A stretch of DNA of 64,000 nt from JALYNX01 sp963746905 (lineage in GTDB: Bacteria > Actinomycetota > Acidimicrobiia > Spongiisociales > ZC4RG35), in contig CAVVCY010000002.1 of assembly GCA_963746905.1 (NCBI GenBank), positions 124,001 through 188,000 of the forward strand, written 5' to 3'. The position numbers and the translations under genes are program-made. Position 1 is the stretch's first letter. Each line of letters opens with the position of its first letter. Shown here piece by piece: positions 9,622-18,470 of the stretch. The notes under the pieces were generated by a model that was not told the origin of the DNA, searched no databases, and worked only from the letters and a program-made list of their open reading frames with translations.

Positions 9622-10589
9622 GACCGGAAACCGCGGTCGCTCTCGAACCGCTTCTCCTCGACCCTGACGGACCGATAGTCGTCGCCATCGGCGGTGGTCA
9701 TGGCCAGGCCGCCGCTTTGGAGGCAATCCAGTTCTATGCGGGGGACATCTCGGCTCTGGTGTCGGTGGCTGACGACGGCGGTTCCTCCGGTCGGCTCTCC
9801 GATCTCGGGATGCCTCCGCCCGGCGATGTCCGGAGATGCCTCCTGGCGCTCACCCCCGATCCATCGTTGTGGTCGGAGCTTTTCGCGCACCGGTTCCGGG
9901 GCGGTGATGTTGCCGAGCACTCCCTCGGGAACCTCATCCTGGCGGCCCTCACCGACCTTTTCGGGGACTTCGAGTCGGCGGTGGAAACGGCGGAGCGGAT
10001 GTTGGGGACGGTGGGCACCGTGATCCCCGTGGCGGATCATTCGGTCGTGCTGTCGGCGGTGATCGACGGCCAACTGGTCGAAGGCCAGGGCAGGATCTCG
10101 AAGACGGCCGGAGATCTCACCGAGCTTCTCATCGAGCCTCGCGACATTGTCGCAACCAGACGGGCTCTCGCCGCTATCGCCGTGGCCGACCAAATCGTCA
10201 TCGGCCCCGGGAGCCTGTATACGTCGATCATCTCAGCGTTCAAGGTCAACATGTTGGCTTCGGCGGTCATGGGCGCCGACGCACAGAAGATCTTCATCTT
10301 GAACCTGGTCACCCAGGATGGCGAGACCCTCGGCATGAGTGGACCGGCCCACCTGGAGGCGATGGAGAGGCATGCTGGCGTTTCCGGTCCCGGGATCATC
10401 GTGGTCCACGATGGCGTTCTCGAAGTGCCCGATGGGCACGAGCGGGTCACGGTCGACATCGAAGAGGCGGCAAGGCACGGGTGGCGGGTCGTTCTTGCCG
10501 ATGTCGCCGATGAGTGGGCAGACTGGCCGAGTCACGATCCACTGAAGTTGGGTCGCGTGCTGGAAAAGCTGGCCAACACCGAGGATTGA
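9618..10589 (+). CDS. yvcK: YvcK/CofD-like gluconeogenesis factor
   Basis: 323 residues of the CofD/YvcK family, which bind nucleotide sugars and are needed for normal envelope synthesis on gluconeogenic carbon. The N-terminal VVAIGGGHGQAAALEAI and VSVADDGGSSGRL match the phosphate-binding loops. GDVRRCLLAL, EHSLGNLILAAL and IGPGSLYTSI follow in the usual order. The GTG start overlaps the rapZ stop. In many actinobacteria whiA sits directly after yvcK; here pgk starts 6 nt downstream and no whiA is present at this place. Confidence 0.93.
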   Translation: MRPETAVALEPLLLDPDGPIVVAIGGGHGQAAALEAIQFYAGDISALVSVADDGGSSGRLSDLGMPPPGDVRRCLLALTPDPSLWSELFAHRFRGGDVAEHSLGNLILAALTDLFGDFESAVETAERMLGTVGTVIPVADHSVVLSAVIDGQLVEGQGRISKTAGDLTELLIEPRDIVATRRALAAIAVADQIVIGPGSLYTSIISAFKVNMLASAVMGADAQKIFILNLVTQDGETLGMSGPAHLEAMERHAGVSGPGIIVVHDGVLEVPDGHERVTVDIEEAARHGWRVVLADVADEWADWPSHDPLKLGRVLEKLANTED

Positions 10590-10595
10590 CTGGAT

Positions 10596-11737
10596 ATGTC
10601 GCCGTATCTGACCTTGGACGATGTCGATGTCAACGGGCTTGCCGTGTTGGTTCGCTCCGATCTCAACGTTCCGCTCGATGGGGAGCGGTGGCGGACGATT
10701 TCCGGATCGAAGCCGCGCTCCCAACGCTGGAGCGCCTGGTCGACGCGGGGGCAAGAGTCACCGTGTGCTCTCACCTTGGCCGTCCAGAGGGGATCGACCC
10801 TGCGTTTTCACTGCGGCCAGTCGCCGCGAGGATGAACGAGCTATCGGCAAAGTCGGTGACCTTCGACGGCGAAGGCGAAGGGGAGATAAGGGTCCTCGAG
10901 AACACCAGGTTCTTGCCGGGGGAGACCAAGAACGATCCTGCGTTGGCCGAGAGGCTCGCAACCGGCGTTGACCTATTTGTTCAAGACGCGTTTGGGAGCG
11001 TGCACCGTGCCCACGCTTCGACTGTTGGCGTCGCTGAGAAGGTCAAGTCTGTGGCCGGGCCCTTGCTCGATGCCGAGCTCAAGGCGTTGGGCCGGTTTCT
11101 TGAAGATCCGGAGCGGCCTTACTCCCTGATCCTCGGCGGGGCCAAGATCTCAGACAAGCTCGCAGTGATCGAGAATCTGCTGCCCCGGGCCGATGCGATC
11201 CTCGTGGGTGGCGGGATGTGCTTCACATTGCTGGCAGCCAAGGGGATCGAGGTTGGGAACTCCCTCGTCGAACCGGACATGATCGAAAACGTGAAGCGGC
11301 TGCTCGAGGGTTACGACGAGGAGAAGATCATCCTCCCCTCCGACGTCATCGTGGCAACGGAGTTCAAGGCGGACGCTCCTGCGGAGACCGTGTACGTCCG
11401 TCACATCCCCGAAGGCACCATTGGATTGGACATCGGCAGGGAGACGGGGGCCATCTTTGCCGGCGTCATCCGCGACTCGCGAACCGTGTTCTGGAATGGG
11501 CCGATGGGGGTTTTCGAGTGGGAGAATTTCAGAGCCGGCACCGAGCGTGTGGCTCACGCCATGGCAGAAAGCTCGGGCTTCACGGCTGTGGGCGGCGGTG
11601 ACTCAGTGGCGGCCCTACGGATGCTCGGCCTGCAGGGCGAGGTTGACCACGTCTCTACGGGGGGTGGGGCCGGGCTCGAGCTGTTGGAAGGGAAGATTCT
11701 TCCTGGGGTGGCCGTGCTGGAAAGATGGGCGCAATGA
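10596..11737 (+). pseudogene. pgk: Phosphoglycerate kinase, one frame break near the 5' end
   Basis: Glycolytic enzyme that makes ATP and 3-phosphoglycerate from 1,3-bisphosphoglycerate. The ATG at 10596 gives MSPYLTLDDVDVNG and the conserved VRSDLNVPLDGER. At 10689-10690 a single base is missing: only TG stands where a Val codon is expected before ADDFRI. The remainder reads in another frame through HLGRPEG, LENTRFLPGE, LGGAKISDK and the C-terminal VGGGDSVAAL and STGGGA. About 380 residues in total, a normal length. Pgk is normally essential, so a missing G in CGG(G)TGG is best read as a sequence error. The end overlaps tpiA (ATGA). Confidence 0.88.
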
Positions 11738-12507
11738 CCGACACCAAGAAGCTGATGGTGGGCAACTGGAAGATGAACGCCACACATCTCGAGGCGATTC
11801 AGATGGTCCAGAAACTGTCCTATCGATTGGAGCCGAGGGACTACGACCGTGTCGACGTGGTCGTGGCGCCGCCCTTTACCTCGCTGCGTTCGGTGCAAAC
11901 AGTCATCGAGGCCGACCGGCTGTGGATCGGGCTCGGCGCCCAGGACGTGTACTGGGAGGAGTCCGGCGCCTTCACCGGGGAGATCTCGGCCCCCATGCTT
12001 GCGAAGTTGTCGGTCCAACACGTGATCGTTGGGCACTCCGAACGGCGACAGTTCTTCGGGGAGACGGACGAAGGTGTCAACCGGAAGGTGCGCGCGGTGT
12101 CAGACGCCGGCATGCGCCCGATCATTTGCGTGGGGGAGACCCTTGACCAACGCGAGTCAGGTGAGGCGGAAGTGGAGGTCGTGACCCAGGTCCTGGCCGC
12201 ATTGAACCGGATCGATGCCCAGGTCATCGCCACGGCGGCCATCGCCTATGAGCCGATTTGGGCGATCGGCACCGGCCGGAATGCCACTCCAGACGACGCA
12301 GGCACGATGGCCGAGTCGATTCGATCGACTGTGGCCGACAAGCTGTCCAGTGAGGCCGCAACCGGGGTGCGAATCCTCTACGGGGGATCTGTGAACGCCG
12401 CCAACATCAAGGACTTCATGGCGAAGAGCGAGATCGACGGGGCCCTCGTCGGCGGGGCTTCCCTCGATCCGGACAACTTCGCCTCGATCGTCAGGTACTG
12501 GATGTGA
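11734..12507 (+). CDS. tpiA: Triosephosphate isomerase
   Basis: Interconverts glyceraldehyde 3-phosphate and dihydroxyacetone phosphate. 257 residues, family length. The substrate Lys is in GNWKMN near residue 11, the catalytic His in VGHSERR near 95 and the catalytic Glu in AYEPIWAIGTG near 170. YGGSVN and GGASL form the phosphate grip near the C-terminus. The ATG at 11734 overlaps the pgk stop by 4 nt; another ATG at 11725 would add three residues, but the overlap favours 11734. Translation is probably coupled along pgk-tpiA-gpm. Confidence 0.96.
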   Translation: MTDTKKLMVGNWKMNATHLEAIQMVQKLSYRLEPRDYDRVDVVVAPPFTSLRSVQTVIEADRLWIGLGAQDVYWEESGAFTGEISAPMLAKLSVQHVIVGHSERRQFFGETDEGVNRKVRAVSDAGMRPIICVGETLDQRESGEAEVEVVTQVLAALNRIDAQVIATAAIAYEPIWAIGTGRNATPDDAGTMAESIRSTVADKLSSEAATGVRILYGGSVNAANIKDFMAKSEIDGALVGGASLDPDNFASIVRYWM

Positions 12508-13247
12508 GCTACCGGCTGATCCTGCTTCGACACGGGCAATCGACGTGGAATCAGGAGAATCTCTTCACCGGGTGGACCGACGTCGGACTGACCGCTCAAG
12601 GTGAACACGAGGCAATGGCTTCGGGCCGGTTGATGCTGGAAGCTGGACTTCGACCCGACGTCCTCCATACCTCGGTTTTGATCCGGGCCATACGGACCGC
12701 AGAGATCGCGCTGGACGAGATGGGCCTGCAATATCTGCCGGTGCGGCGATCGTGGAGGCTGAACGAGCGTCACTACGGAGCGCTACAAGGTCTCGACAAG
12801 AAGGAGACGGCTTCGATTCACGGGGCCGATCAAGTGTTGCTCTGGCGTCGGAGCTACGACGTGCCGCCGCCGGCGTTGGAGCCGAGCGACGAGCGTCATC
12901 CTTCGCATGACGCACGGTATGCGGGCCTTGCTCCCGACGTCCTGCCGGCCACCGAGTGCCTTGCGGATGTCGTGGTGAGGATGCTCCCGTACTGGTACGA
13001 CGCGATCGTGCCCGACCTTCGGGCCGGGATGACGCCGCTGGTTGTCGCCCATGGCAACTCGATGCGTGCGCTGGTGAAGCATCTGGACGGGGTCAGCGAC
13101 CAGGAGATCGTGGATCTCAACATTCCCACGGGAGTGCCCCTGGTCTACGAATTGGACGATCATCTGCAACCGACTTCCAGCAGCTATCTAGGCGATCCGG
13201 AGTCGGCCAAGGCCGCTGCCGAGGCCGTCGCCCGCCAGGCGGGCTAG
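12504..13247 (+). CDS. gpmA: 2,3-bisphosphoglycerate-dependent phosphoglycerate mutase
   Basis: Converts 3-phosphoglycerate to 2-phosphoglycerate. 247 residues of the histidine phosphatase fold. LLRHGQSTWN places the phospho-acceptor His at residue 10; NLFTGWTDVGLT, NERHYGALQG and the second catalytic His in VAHGNSMRALVKHL near residue 182 follow. The GTG start overlaps the tpiA stop (GTGA). Placing gpm directly after tpiA is unusual for the uvrC-secG cluster, where gap-pgk-tpi-secG is commoner; it makes a short lower-glycolysis operon. Repeat copy B lies downstream. Confidence 0.94.
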   Translation: MSYRLILLRHGQSTWNQENLFTGWTDVGLTAQGEHEAMASGRLMLEAGLRPDVLHTSVLIRAIRTAEIALDEMGLQYLPVRRSWRLNERHYGALQGLDKKETASIHGADQVLLWRRSYDVPPPALEPSDERHPSHDARYAGLAPDVLPATECLADVVVRMLPYWYDAIVPDLRAGMTPLVVAHGNSMRALVKHLDGVSDQEIVDLNIPTGVPLVYELDDHLQPTSSSYLGDPESAKAAAEAVARQAG

Positions 13248-13267
13248 GCGAGGTTTCCTCGCGGCGT

Positions 13268-13460
13268 GCCCCTCCGGCTTCGCCGGCTCTCCCAACGCTC
13301 ACTCCGTTCGCTTGGGGGAGAACCGTTTTCCTCCCCAGGAGCGAAGCGACGTGCTTGTTTCCTCCCCCAGGAGCGAAGCGACGTGCTTGTTTCCTCCCCC
13401 AGGAGCGAAGCGACGTTGGGGGAGGTGCCCCGGAGGGGCGGAGGGGGCAACCCTGACGCG
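13268..13460 (+). repeat. Interspersed palindromic element, copy B, with three tandem core units
   Basis: Between gpmA and secG. It starts GCCCCTCCGG and has the hairpin CCGGCTTCGCCGG, a CTCACTCCGTTCGCT half-palindrome and then three successive units of the core (CCTCCCCCAGGAGCGAAGC...) at about 32-bp spacing; the first unit lacks one C. It ends GGAGGGGGCAACCCTGACGC. No repeat-spacer alternation is present, so it is not a CRISPR. The 268 bases between the two genes hold this element and the short secG upstream region. Confidence 0.88.
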
Positions 13461-13515
13461 TGTTGGGCTGCCGCGACTGGGTAAAGCCTCCGTCACGCTG
13501 TAAAGTTCCACCGCA

Positions 13516-13755
13516 ATGGCCGTCGTCGAAGCAATCGCAATCGTCTTCCACGTGATCCTGTCTCTGGCCGTGGTCGCGCTCATCCTTCTCCACTCCGGCA
13601 AGGGTGGAGGGCTCTCGGACGTGTTCGGTGGAGGAATGTCGACCACGAACCTGGGAGGGTCGACTGTCGTGGAGCGAAATCTCGACCGTCTGACCGTCGT
13701 CGTCGGGGTTCTCTTCGGAGTGAGCACGATCGCGCTCACCTTCCTCTTGAGCTAA
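13516..13755 (+). CDS. secG: Preprotein translocase subunit SecG
   Basis: 79-residue accessory subunit of the SecYEG channel. Two hydrophobic helices (residues about 3-23 and 57-78) flank a polar loop with the family pattern LLHSGKGGGLSDVFGG. Position at the end of the uvrC-rapZ-yvcK-pgk-tpiA cluster is typical. The next gene is a tRNA-Leu, also a frequent neighbour. Confidence 0.93.
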   Translation: MAVVEAIAIVFHVILSLAVVALILLHSGKGGGLSDVFGGGMSTTNLGGSTVVERNLDRLTVVVGVLFGVSTIALTFLLS

Positions 13756-13782
13756 GCCCGGCTGTACACTCGCTCGGCTCCA

Positions 13783-13869
13783 GTCGGAGTGGCGGAATTG
13801 GTAGACGCGCCAGGTTGAGGGCCTGGTGGGGTATTACTCCCCGTGGAGGTTCGAGTCCTCTCTCCGACA
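13783..13869 (+). tRNA. tRNA-Leu (anticodon GAG)
   Basis: The acceptor arms GTCGGAG and CTCCGAC pair fully. The D arm starts TGGCGGAATTGG. The anticodon stem is CCAGG/CCTGG with loop TTGAGGG, giving anticodon GAG. A long variable arm (TGGGGTATTACTCCCCG) marks a class II tRNA. The T arm is GAGGTTCGAGTCCTC. The discriminator A is at 13869; only CC follows, so the final A of CCA is probably added after transcription. Confidence 0.96.
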
Positions 13870-13883
13870 CCGAAGGCCGATCC

Positions 13884-15065
13884 TCACAATTCGTTCGGGT
13901 CGCATTTCAGGATGTCGGGGGTCGACCGTGATGTCCCGCAGAGCGCCGGATTCATGTCGGCGAAGGGCCCCCATCGATTGTTCGAATCGGGAACCGGCCA
14001 AGCGTGAAGCATCCATAAGTCGGAGCCGTAAATCCACGTATCAGTGCATTCGTCACGCAGCTCGAGGTTCTCGGATCGGAGCCAACCGTCGATGAAACAC
14101 ATCCCGTGGTGCGCATGCCAGTCGTCGTTGGGGCCGGCGAACCCTTCTGGTTCGGCTGCGGACGCCACCCAATAAGAGAAGCCGACAAGTTGGGGTGGAT
14201 CGCCATACCTCAGTTCCTTGAACAGCAGCATTGACGGTTTGCCTGGATCAAAGGGCTTGTCGACGAGGGACCACTTCACCCAGTGAGATCCGAGGCCTGG
14301 TACTTCCGTGGACGCTTGCCGGTAGCCGGCGGCCTCAGCAGCTTCGAGAGTCGAAATGGTCTGTGCGGCATCTACCGCTTCAGCCCACTGTTGGTCGAAT
14401 TCGGCCTGCTCAGCGTCATCGAGTGGAACGGGGGGTGGAGGCTCCTCGAAACCCCTTCCGTGACCGCTCCCAGATCCATGGCTGTGATCGCTGGAGCCAT
14501 GCAACGGGGATCGTGCCGAGAGAGCGAGAAGAGCCATAGCCTCTTCATCAGGAAGGCGCTCGGACACCTGGCCGGCTTCGGCGATTGGCACAGCTTGATC
14601 CGTGTGGTCGTGGTGATGGGGTGAAAAGATTCCGATCATGGTCAACCCAACAGCCACTGTCGCCGTGACCCATGTGCTGAGGGATTCCTCTCGACCGGGT
14701 TGCCTGAGCGCAGCAACTGCAAACACCGTGGCCCCCGCCCCCAACAGTGCGGACGTGAGATCCTGCACGCCAAGCTCCTGGACTTCGCCGACTTCTCCAG
14801 GAAGGGGCAAACCGAGGGTTCGGCTCAGGGCCCAGGCCAACACGGCCAAGCCGTTGACCACTGCGACGACTTGAAGACCCCGGGCACTGGGTGCAATGAG
14901 GATGACGACGCCCAACGCCAGCTGTGCCACCCCGGTCACCCCGAGGAGCACGCCTAGGGCTCCGACGTCGAGGTGGCTGTTCGACGCTGCGACGTGGATC
15001 GCTCCAGCCGCAATCGAAAGTATCGCCGCATTTACGATCCCCGGAGATGGCAATTTCGAAGTCAC
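13884..15065 (-). CDS. Membrane protein with His-rich linker and C-terminal soluble domain, unknown function
   Basis: 393 residues; not recognised as a named family. The N-terminal 150 residues contain four to five hydrophobic segments. They are followed by a His-rich stretch (PHHHDHTD near 155) and a second His/Gly-rich patch (DHSHGSGSGHGRG near 200). The C-terminal part has SHWVKWSLVD, a Gly/Pro-rich strand region and WHAHHGMCF near 340, which looks like a possible metal-binding site, with further Cys residues towards the end. GTG start at 15065. The stop lies 14 nt from the tRNA-Leu, in the convergent sense. A role in copper or other metal binding is conceivable but only inferred from the His content. 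Confidence 0.7.
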   Translation of the reverse strand: MTSKLPSPGIVNAAILSIAAGAIHVAASNSHLDVGALGVLLGVTGVAQLALGVVILIAPSARGLQVVAVVNGLAVLAWALSRTLGLPLPGEVGEVQELGVQDLTSALLGAGATVFAVAALRQPGREESLSTWVTATVAVGLTMIGIFSPHHHDHTDQAVPIAEAGQVSERLPDEEAMALLALSARSPLHGSSDHSHGSGSGHGRGFEEPPPPVPLDDAEQAEFDQQWAEAVDAAQTISTLEAAEAAGYRQASTEVPGLGSHWVKWSLVDKPFDPGKPSMLLFKELRYGDPPQLVGFSYWVASAAEPEGFAGPNDDWHAHHGMCFIDGWLRSENLELRDECTDTWIYGSDLWMLHAWPVPDSNNRWGPFADMNPALCGTSRSTPDILKCDPNEL

Positions 15066-15175
15066 GGTCGTGACAACTTACTTTCATATGAACTACTACC
15101 TCACCCCCCGGACAGGACGTGTCCGAATTGCCGCGAGCGCCTCACGACCTGATGGAATTAGGGTCGAGAGCAGTC

Positions 15176-16183
15176 ATGCTCGAACTGACCCGTCAGCAGA
15201 TCCTTGCCCATCGGAGGAAGGTTTCTGCTCTCGATGAGCGCCTTCCCAGGTCCTCCCGGTCACTGGAACATGCTGCGATTGCTGGACTCCAGGACAGCAT
15301 GCCGAGAGCGGCACTCCTCTCGATCAATGCTCGGGTCTCGGAGACTGAGCCCGGGACGTGGAAGCAACCGCCGCTCGTCCAGGTCTGGGGTCTCCGCTAC
15401 AGCGCCTTCGTCATCGCCGAACGGGATCTGGCCTTGTTCACTCTGGGTCGTCTTCCCGAGGAACGGAGCGCCCGGCAACGAGCCGAAGACACCGCCAACC
15501 GTTTGGAAGCGGAACTCGGCGAGGAGCGCATGGACTGCCGGGTCGCGGCGCGCCTCGTCGGCCTGCACCCCAACGCCCTGCGATATGCGGCGCCCACCGG
15601 CCGGTTCCTCATCTATTGGGATGGCTCGAGACAACCGCTGATCTGGAAGGTGCCCGCACCGACGATCGACCCTGTCGAGGCCCGGCTCGAACTGGCGAGA
15701 CGCCACCTGCACGTCTTTGGCCCTACCAGACCGGAGTCGTTCGCTTCGTGGGCAGGCGTCCGCCCGAGAGCGGCGGCCTCCAGCTTCGAGGCCCTCAGTA
15801 GCGAACTTGTCCCAGTGCGGTCACCTGTCGGTGAAGCATGGATCCTCGCCTCCGACGAGTCGACGTTCCGCGCTGGGGACGAAAACGCATCGACCCGCCT
15901 CCTCCCCAGTGGCGACACCTACTTCCTGCTTCAGGCTGAGGAACGTGAGTTGCTGGTACCCGATCCGGCTCAGCGGAGTCAACTCTGGACTTCTCGTGTC
16001 TGGCCGGGTGCGGTGCTCGTCGATGGCGAGATCGTTGGGACCTGGCGTCGTGCGGGCCACGAATTGACGGTCCACCCCTGGCGCGCCCTCTCCGGTAAGG
16101 AGAAGGAGGCGGTCGAAGGCGAAGCCGGGTCACTTCCGTTGCCCGGAATCACCCGCCCGATCGCCGTCACCTGGAAGGGTTGA
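15176..16183 (+). CDS. Winged helix DNA-binding domain protein (HTH_42, YcaQ/AlkX-like)
   Basis: 335 residues matching the layout of the HTH_42 family: N-terminal LELTRQQILAHRR, central QVWGLRYSAFVIAERDLALFTLGRLP, and C-terminal LPSGDTYFLL...PGAVLVDGEIVGTWRR. Some members of the family are DNA glycosylases acting on alkylated or cross-linked bases, while others have no known activity. The ATG at 15176 fits the conserved start (MLELTRQQ); the frame is open further upstream but the extra 19 residues are not conserved-looking. Divergent from the His-rich membrane gene across a 110-bp gap that probably holds both promoters. Confidence 0.82.
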   Translation: MLELTRQQILAHRRKVSALDERLPRSSRSLEHAAIAGLQDSMPRAALLSINARVSETEPGTWKQPPLVQVWGLRYSAFVIAERDLALFTLGRLPEERSARQRAEDTANRLEAELGEERMDCRVAARLVGLHPNALRYAAPTGRFLIYWDGSRQPLIWKVPAPTIDPVEARLELARRHLHVFGPTRPESFASWAGVRPRAAASSFEALSSELVPVRSPVGEAWILASDESTFRAGDENASTRLLPSGDTYFLLQAEERELLVPDPAQRSQLWTSRVWPGAVLVDGEIVGTWRRAGHELTVHPWRALSGKEKEAVEGEAGSLPLPGITRPIAVTWKG

Positions 16184-16246
16184 GAATCCCTGACTCGGAC
16201 TACTGATTCTCCTGTTTGCTGCCGATGATTCTGTAGCGCCCCCCGG

Positions 16247-17266
16247 GTGTGGCTCGTGACCCGAAAGAACGAGACCGATGTGAGCAGCAGACTCGAAGAT
16301 CTCAGCGAACTGGCCCGATTGCTGGATGACGGCAAGATCACCCAACGGGAATTCGAGGTGGTCAAGACCGAGCTCCTCGACGCTCCGGTTGAGGAATGGG
16401 CCGACACACCGATGGAAGTCGAGGCCCTGATCGTTGACGGCGAGGATGCTAAAGACGAGGCGGTGCCCGTCGGGATCCCGGTGGACGCGAACGAGCCTCC
16501 GGACGACACGCCCGGCACCGGACCCGAGTGGCTGGTCTTCGCCAAGCAGATCCCTCGGCTCTACTCGGCGGCGCTGGGAGGGGCCGTGCTCACGATCTTC
16601 CTTGGTGGGGCCTTCGCTCCGATTGCGTGGATCGCGGTCGTGGTTTCGATCGTGGCGCTGGTCAGGGTCAAGGACGAGGGCATGCGTTGGATGGCCTGGA
16701 CCGGGCTCGCAGTCGGTCTTCTCTTCTCACTGTTCGCCTTGTTCAACTCCGGGTCCGAAGAAGTCGAAGCCTCACCTCTTGCTGCGAACCCGTCTGGTTC
16801 AGAAGCCGTGTCTCAGATTCCAGAAGGGTCCCTCGGCGTCGAGTTCTCCGGTCTGAAGGAAGGCTGGAACGCAGTGCCCGATCCACCCTTGATCGTCACG
16901 GGAATCACCACCTCGCCCGAAGTGGGTCCGCTCGACAGCTTCCTCTACCGCTTCGACGGAGCGGCCCTCCTCGCCGGCGCCTATGACCCGGCGGACGGCT
17001 ACGTCTACGCCCTGATGGCCAAGGTCGGGATCCGCCACGAAGCGCTGTCAAACATGTTCGTCCACGTCTGTTACCTCCTCTACCCGGGCAGCCAGGACTG
17101 CTTCGACCAGTTCATGGAAAAGAGCGGCGTCTACGGGAAGACCCCGGAGGAGTTGTCCGAGGGTGACTTCTCGACCAGTTGGACTTACGAGGGCAACGAG
17201 TGGCGGGTCGAAGTGGTGGACGACATCGAGACCATCCGCGTCCTCGGGCCGGTGCAGACCGGCTGA
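16247..17266 (+). CDS. SHOCT-like domain membrane protein, unknown function
   Basis: 339 residues if started at GTG 16247; a GTG at 16280 would start just before the SHOCT-like helix pair (LEDLSELARLLDDGKITQREFEVVKTELL) and is equally likely. Two hydrophobic segments at about residues 105-145 and 150-170 would place the C-terminal 160 residues outside the cell. That part contains a short Cys pair (CYLLYPGSQDC) but no recognised domain. SHOCT domains are usually oligomerisation or membrane-targeting modules. The function is unknown. The end lies 4 nt from the stop of a convergent methyltransferase. Confidence 0.7.
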   Translation: MWLVTRKNETDVSSRLEDLSELARLLDDGKITQREFEVVKTELLDAPVEEWADTPMEVEALIVDGEDAKDEAVPVGIPVDANEPPDDTPGTGPEWLVFAKQIPRLYSAALGGAVLTIFLGGAFAPIAWIAVVVSIVALVRVKDEGMRWMAWTGLAVGLLFSLFALFNSGSEEVEASPLAANPSGSEAVSQIPEGSLGVEFSGLKEGWNAVPDPPLIVTGITTSPEVGPLDSFLYRFDGAALLAGAYDPADGYVYALMAKVGIRHEALSNMFVHVCYLLYPGSQDCFDQFMEKSGVYGKTPEELSEGDFSTSWTYEGNEWRVEVVDDIETIRVLGPVQTG

Positions 17267-17270
17267 CGCC

Positions 17271-18035
17271 CTACACCTGACCTCGGGCTACCCAGGCCAC
17301 GGCAGTCACCACGAACGGTGGAGCAGGCTGCAGTTCCCGGCATTTCTCGCGCAGTTCGACCTGCGCCTCGGCTTCGAGACCCCTCGTGTAGTCCCCGGCG
17401 GGCCCAACTCCCAGCGTGAAGGGCTCCCACCACTCCTCGAAGGTCGGGTGTTCGACGTCAACGGCGATCACGTCCTCCACCACGTGGTGGAGGCCCGCCG
17501 AGTCGAACAATCGGGAGAGGTCGCCATCGTTTGCGCCCGGAAGGTAGCTCTCGTCATCTACATCTGGATTCAGCTGATGCGCCGCCTTCCAGAACAGGCT
17601 GAGAGGGCCGCGGCCACTTCCAACCCCGTGATCCCAGACACAGGCGGCAACCGTGCCCTCGGTCTGCGTCACCCGGGCCATCTCGGTCAGTCCCGCGACG
17701 GGGTCGGTCATGAAGTGGACGACGAGTTGAGCCAGCGCGGCGTCGAATTGGTGGTCGGTAAACGGGAGCTGCTCCGCGGTGGCTCGTCGCACATCGACCA
17801 AGGGGTAGCGCTCTTGGGCTGCGGTGACGAACGACTCGGAAGGATCAACAGCTGACACCGCGGCCGGGCCCAGCCGTCTGACCAGTTCGCCGGTCAACGC
17901 CCCTGGTCCGCAGCCGACATCGAGGACGGACTGACCGGCCTCCACTCCGGCAAAGTCGGCGAAGGTGAGAGCGAGCGGCATCGAGTACCGGCCCATGAAC
18001 CGGTCGTAGGCGTCAGCAGGAACGGCGAAGCTCAT
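17271..18035 (-). CDS. Class I SAM-dependent methyltransferase
   Basis: 254 residues. The SAM-binding glycine loop VLDVGCGPGALTGELVRRLG lies at about 39-58, with the acidic residue of motif II in AVDPSES and motif IV as LPFTDHQFDAALAQLVVHFM. The layout is that of the UbiE/Methyltransf_11 group, which covers quinone, sterol and small-molecule methylases, so the substrate cannot be named. It is the last gene of a minus-strand group ThuA, SnoaL-like, methyltransferase with short gaps, suggesting co-transcription. Confidence 0.85.
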   Translation of the reverse strand: MSFAVPADAYDRFMGRYSMPLALTFADFAGVEAGQSVLDVGCGPGALTGELVRRLGPAAVSAVDPSESFVTAAQERYPLVDVRRATAEQLPFTDHQFDAALAQLVVHFMTDPVAGLTEMARVTQTEGTVAACVWDHGVGSGRGPLSLFWKAAHQLNPDVDDESYLPGANDGDLSRLFDSAGLHHVVEDVIAVDVEHPTFEEWWEPFTLGVGPAGDYTRGLEAEAQVELREKCRELQPAPPFVVTAVAWVARGQV

Positions 18036-18039
18036 CGGT

Positions 18040-18444
18040 TCACGAGAGTTGGGCGATCAGACCTATCCGATCGAAGCTACTGAAGTGCTCGACGATCTGG
18101 CCATCGTTCACGACTTCGAGGTTCAATCCTTCCAGCCGGATCTCTTTGCCAGTCGGCTCAATGCCCGCAGATGGCCCGACATGCTTGCCGATCAGCACCC
18201 ATCGGACCCTGACCCGGTTCCCGTCCGCGGTCACCTCATGAATCCCGACGACGAAATCCCCGAACTCCGAGCGCATCCGGCGAATCCTGGCCTCGAATCC
18301 GTCCGAACCTGGGCCGGGTGCGGGCATCGGACTTTGATCCACATATTCACTGGCAACGAAGTGTTGGAGACCCTCGAAGCCTCCTCGGGCAAATCCATCG
18401 TCGAAGATCCGATGCACGACTTCAGTCGCCGTTTCTCGATCCAT
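18040..18444 (-). CDS. SnoaL-like (ester cyclase/NTF2-fold) protein
   Basis: 134 residues from the ATG at 18444. The pattern EYVDQSPMPAPGPGSDGFEARIRRMRSEFGDF and VRWVLIGKHVG near the middle, ending in ...FSSFDRIGLIAQL, is typical of SnoaL-like polyketide cyclase family proteins with an NTF2-like cone fold. Many members have no known substrate. The frame is open to a start at 18492, overlapping the ThuA gene, but conserved sequence begins at MDRETATEVV. It lies between the ThuA lipoprotein and the methyltransferase genes. Confidence 0.78.
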   Translation of the reverse strand: MDRETATEVVHRIFDDGFARGGFEGLQHFVASEYVDQSPMPAPGPGSDGFEARIRRMRSEFGDFVVGIHEVTADGNRVRVRWVLIGKHVGPSAGIEPTGKEIRLEGLNLEVVNDGQIVEHFSSFDRIGLIAQLS

Positions 18445-18470
18445 ACTCCGGATCGTATCCAAGGCCTGGG

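Noticed and set aside
10596..11737. Programmed frameshift in pgk
   Set aside because: No slippery site or known precedent; a missing G in CGG(G)TGG explains it.
13244..13450. Open frames across the repeats encoding SPNVASLLGE-like peptides
   Set aside because: The same peptides recur wherever the element occurs on either strand; they have no start context and are products of GC-rich repeat sequence.
13268..13460. Possible mini-CRISPR from 32-bp spaced repeats
   Set aside because: Units are contiguous, without unique spacers, and no cas genes are present; it is part of a dispersed palindromic element.
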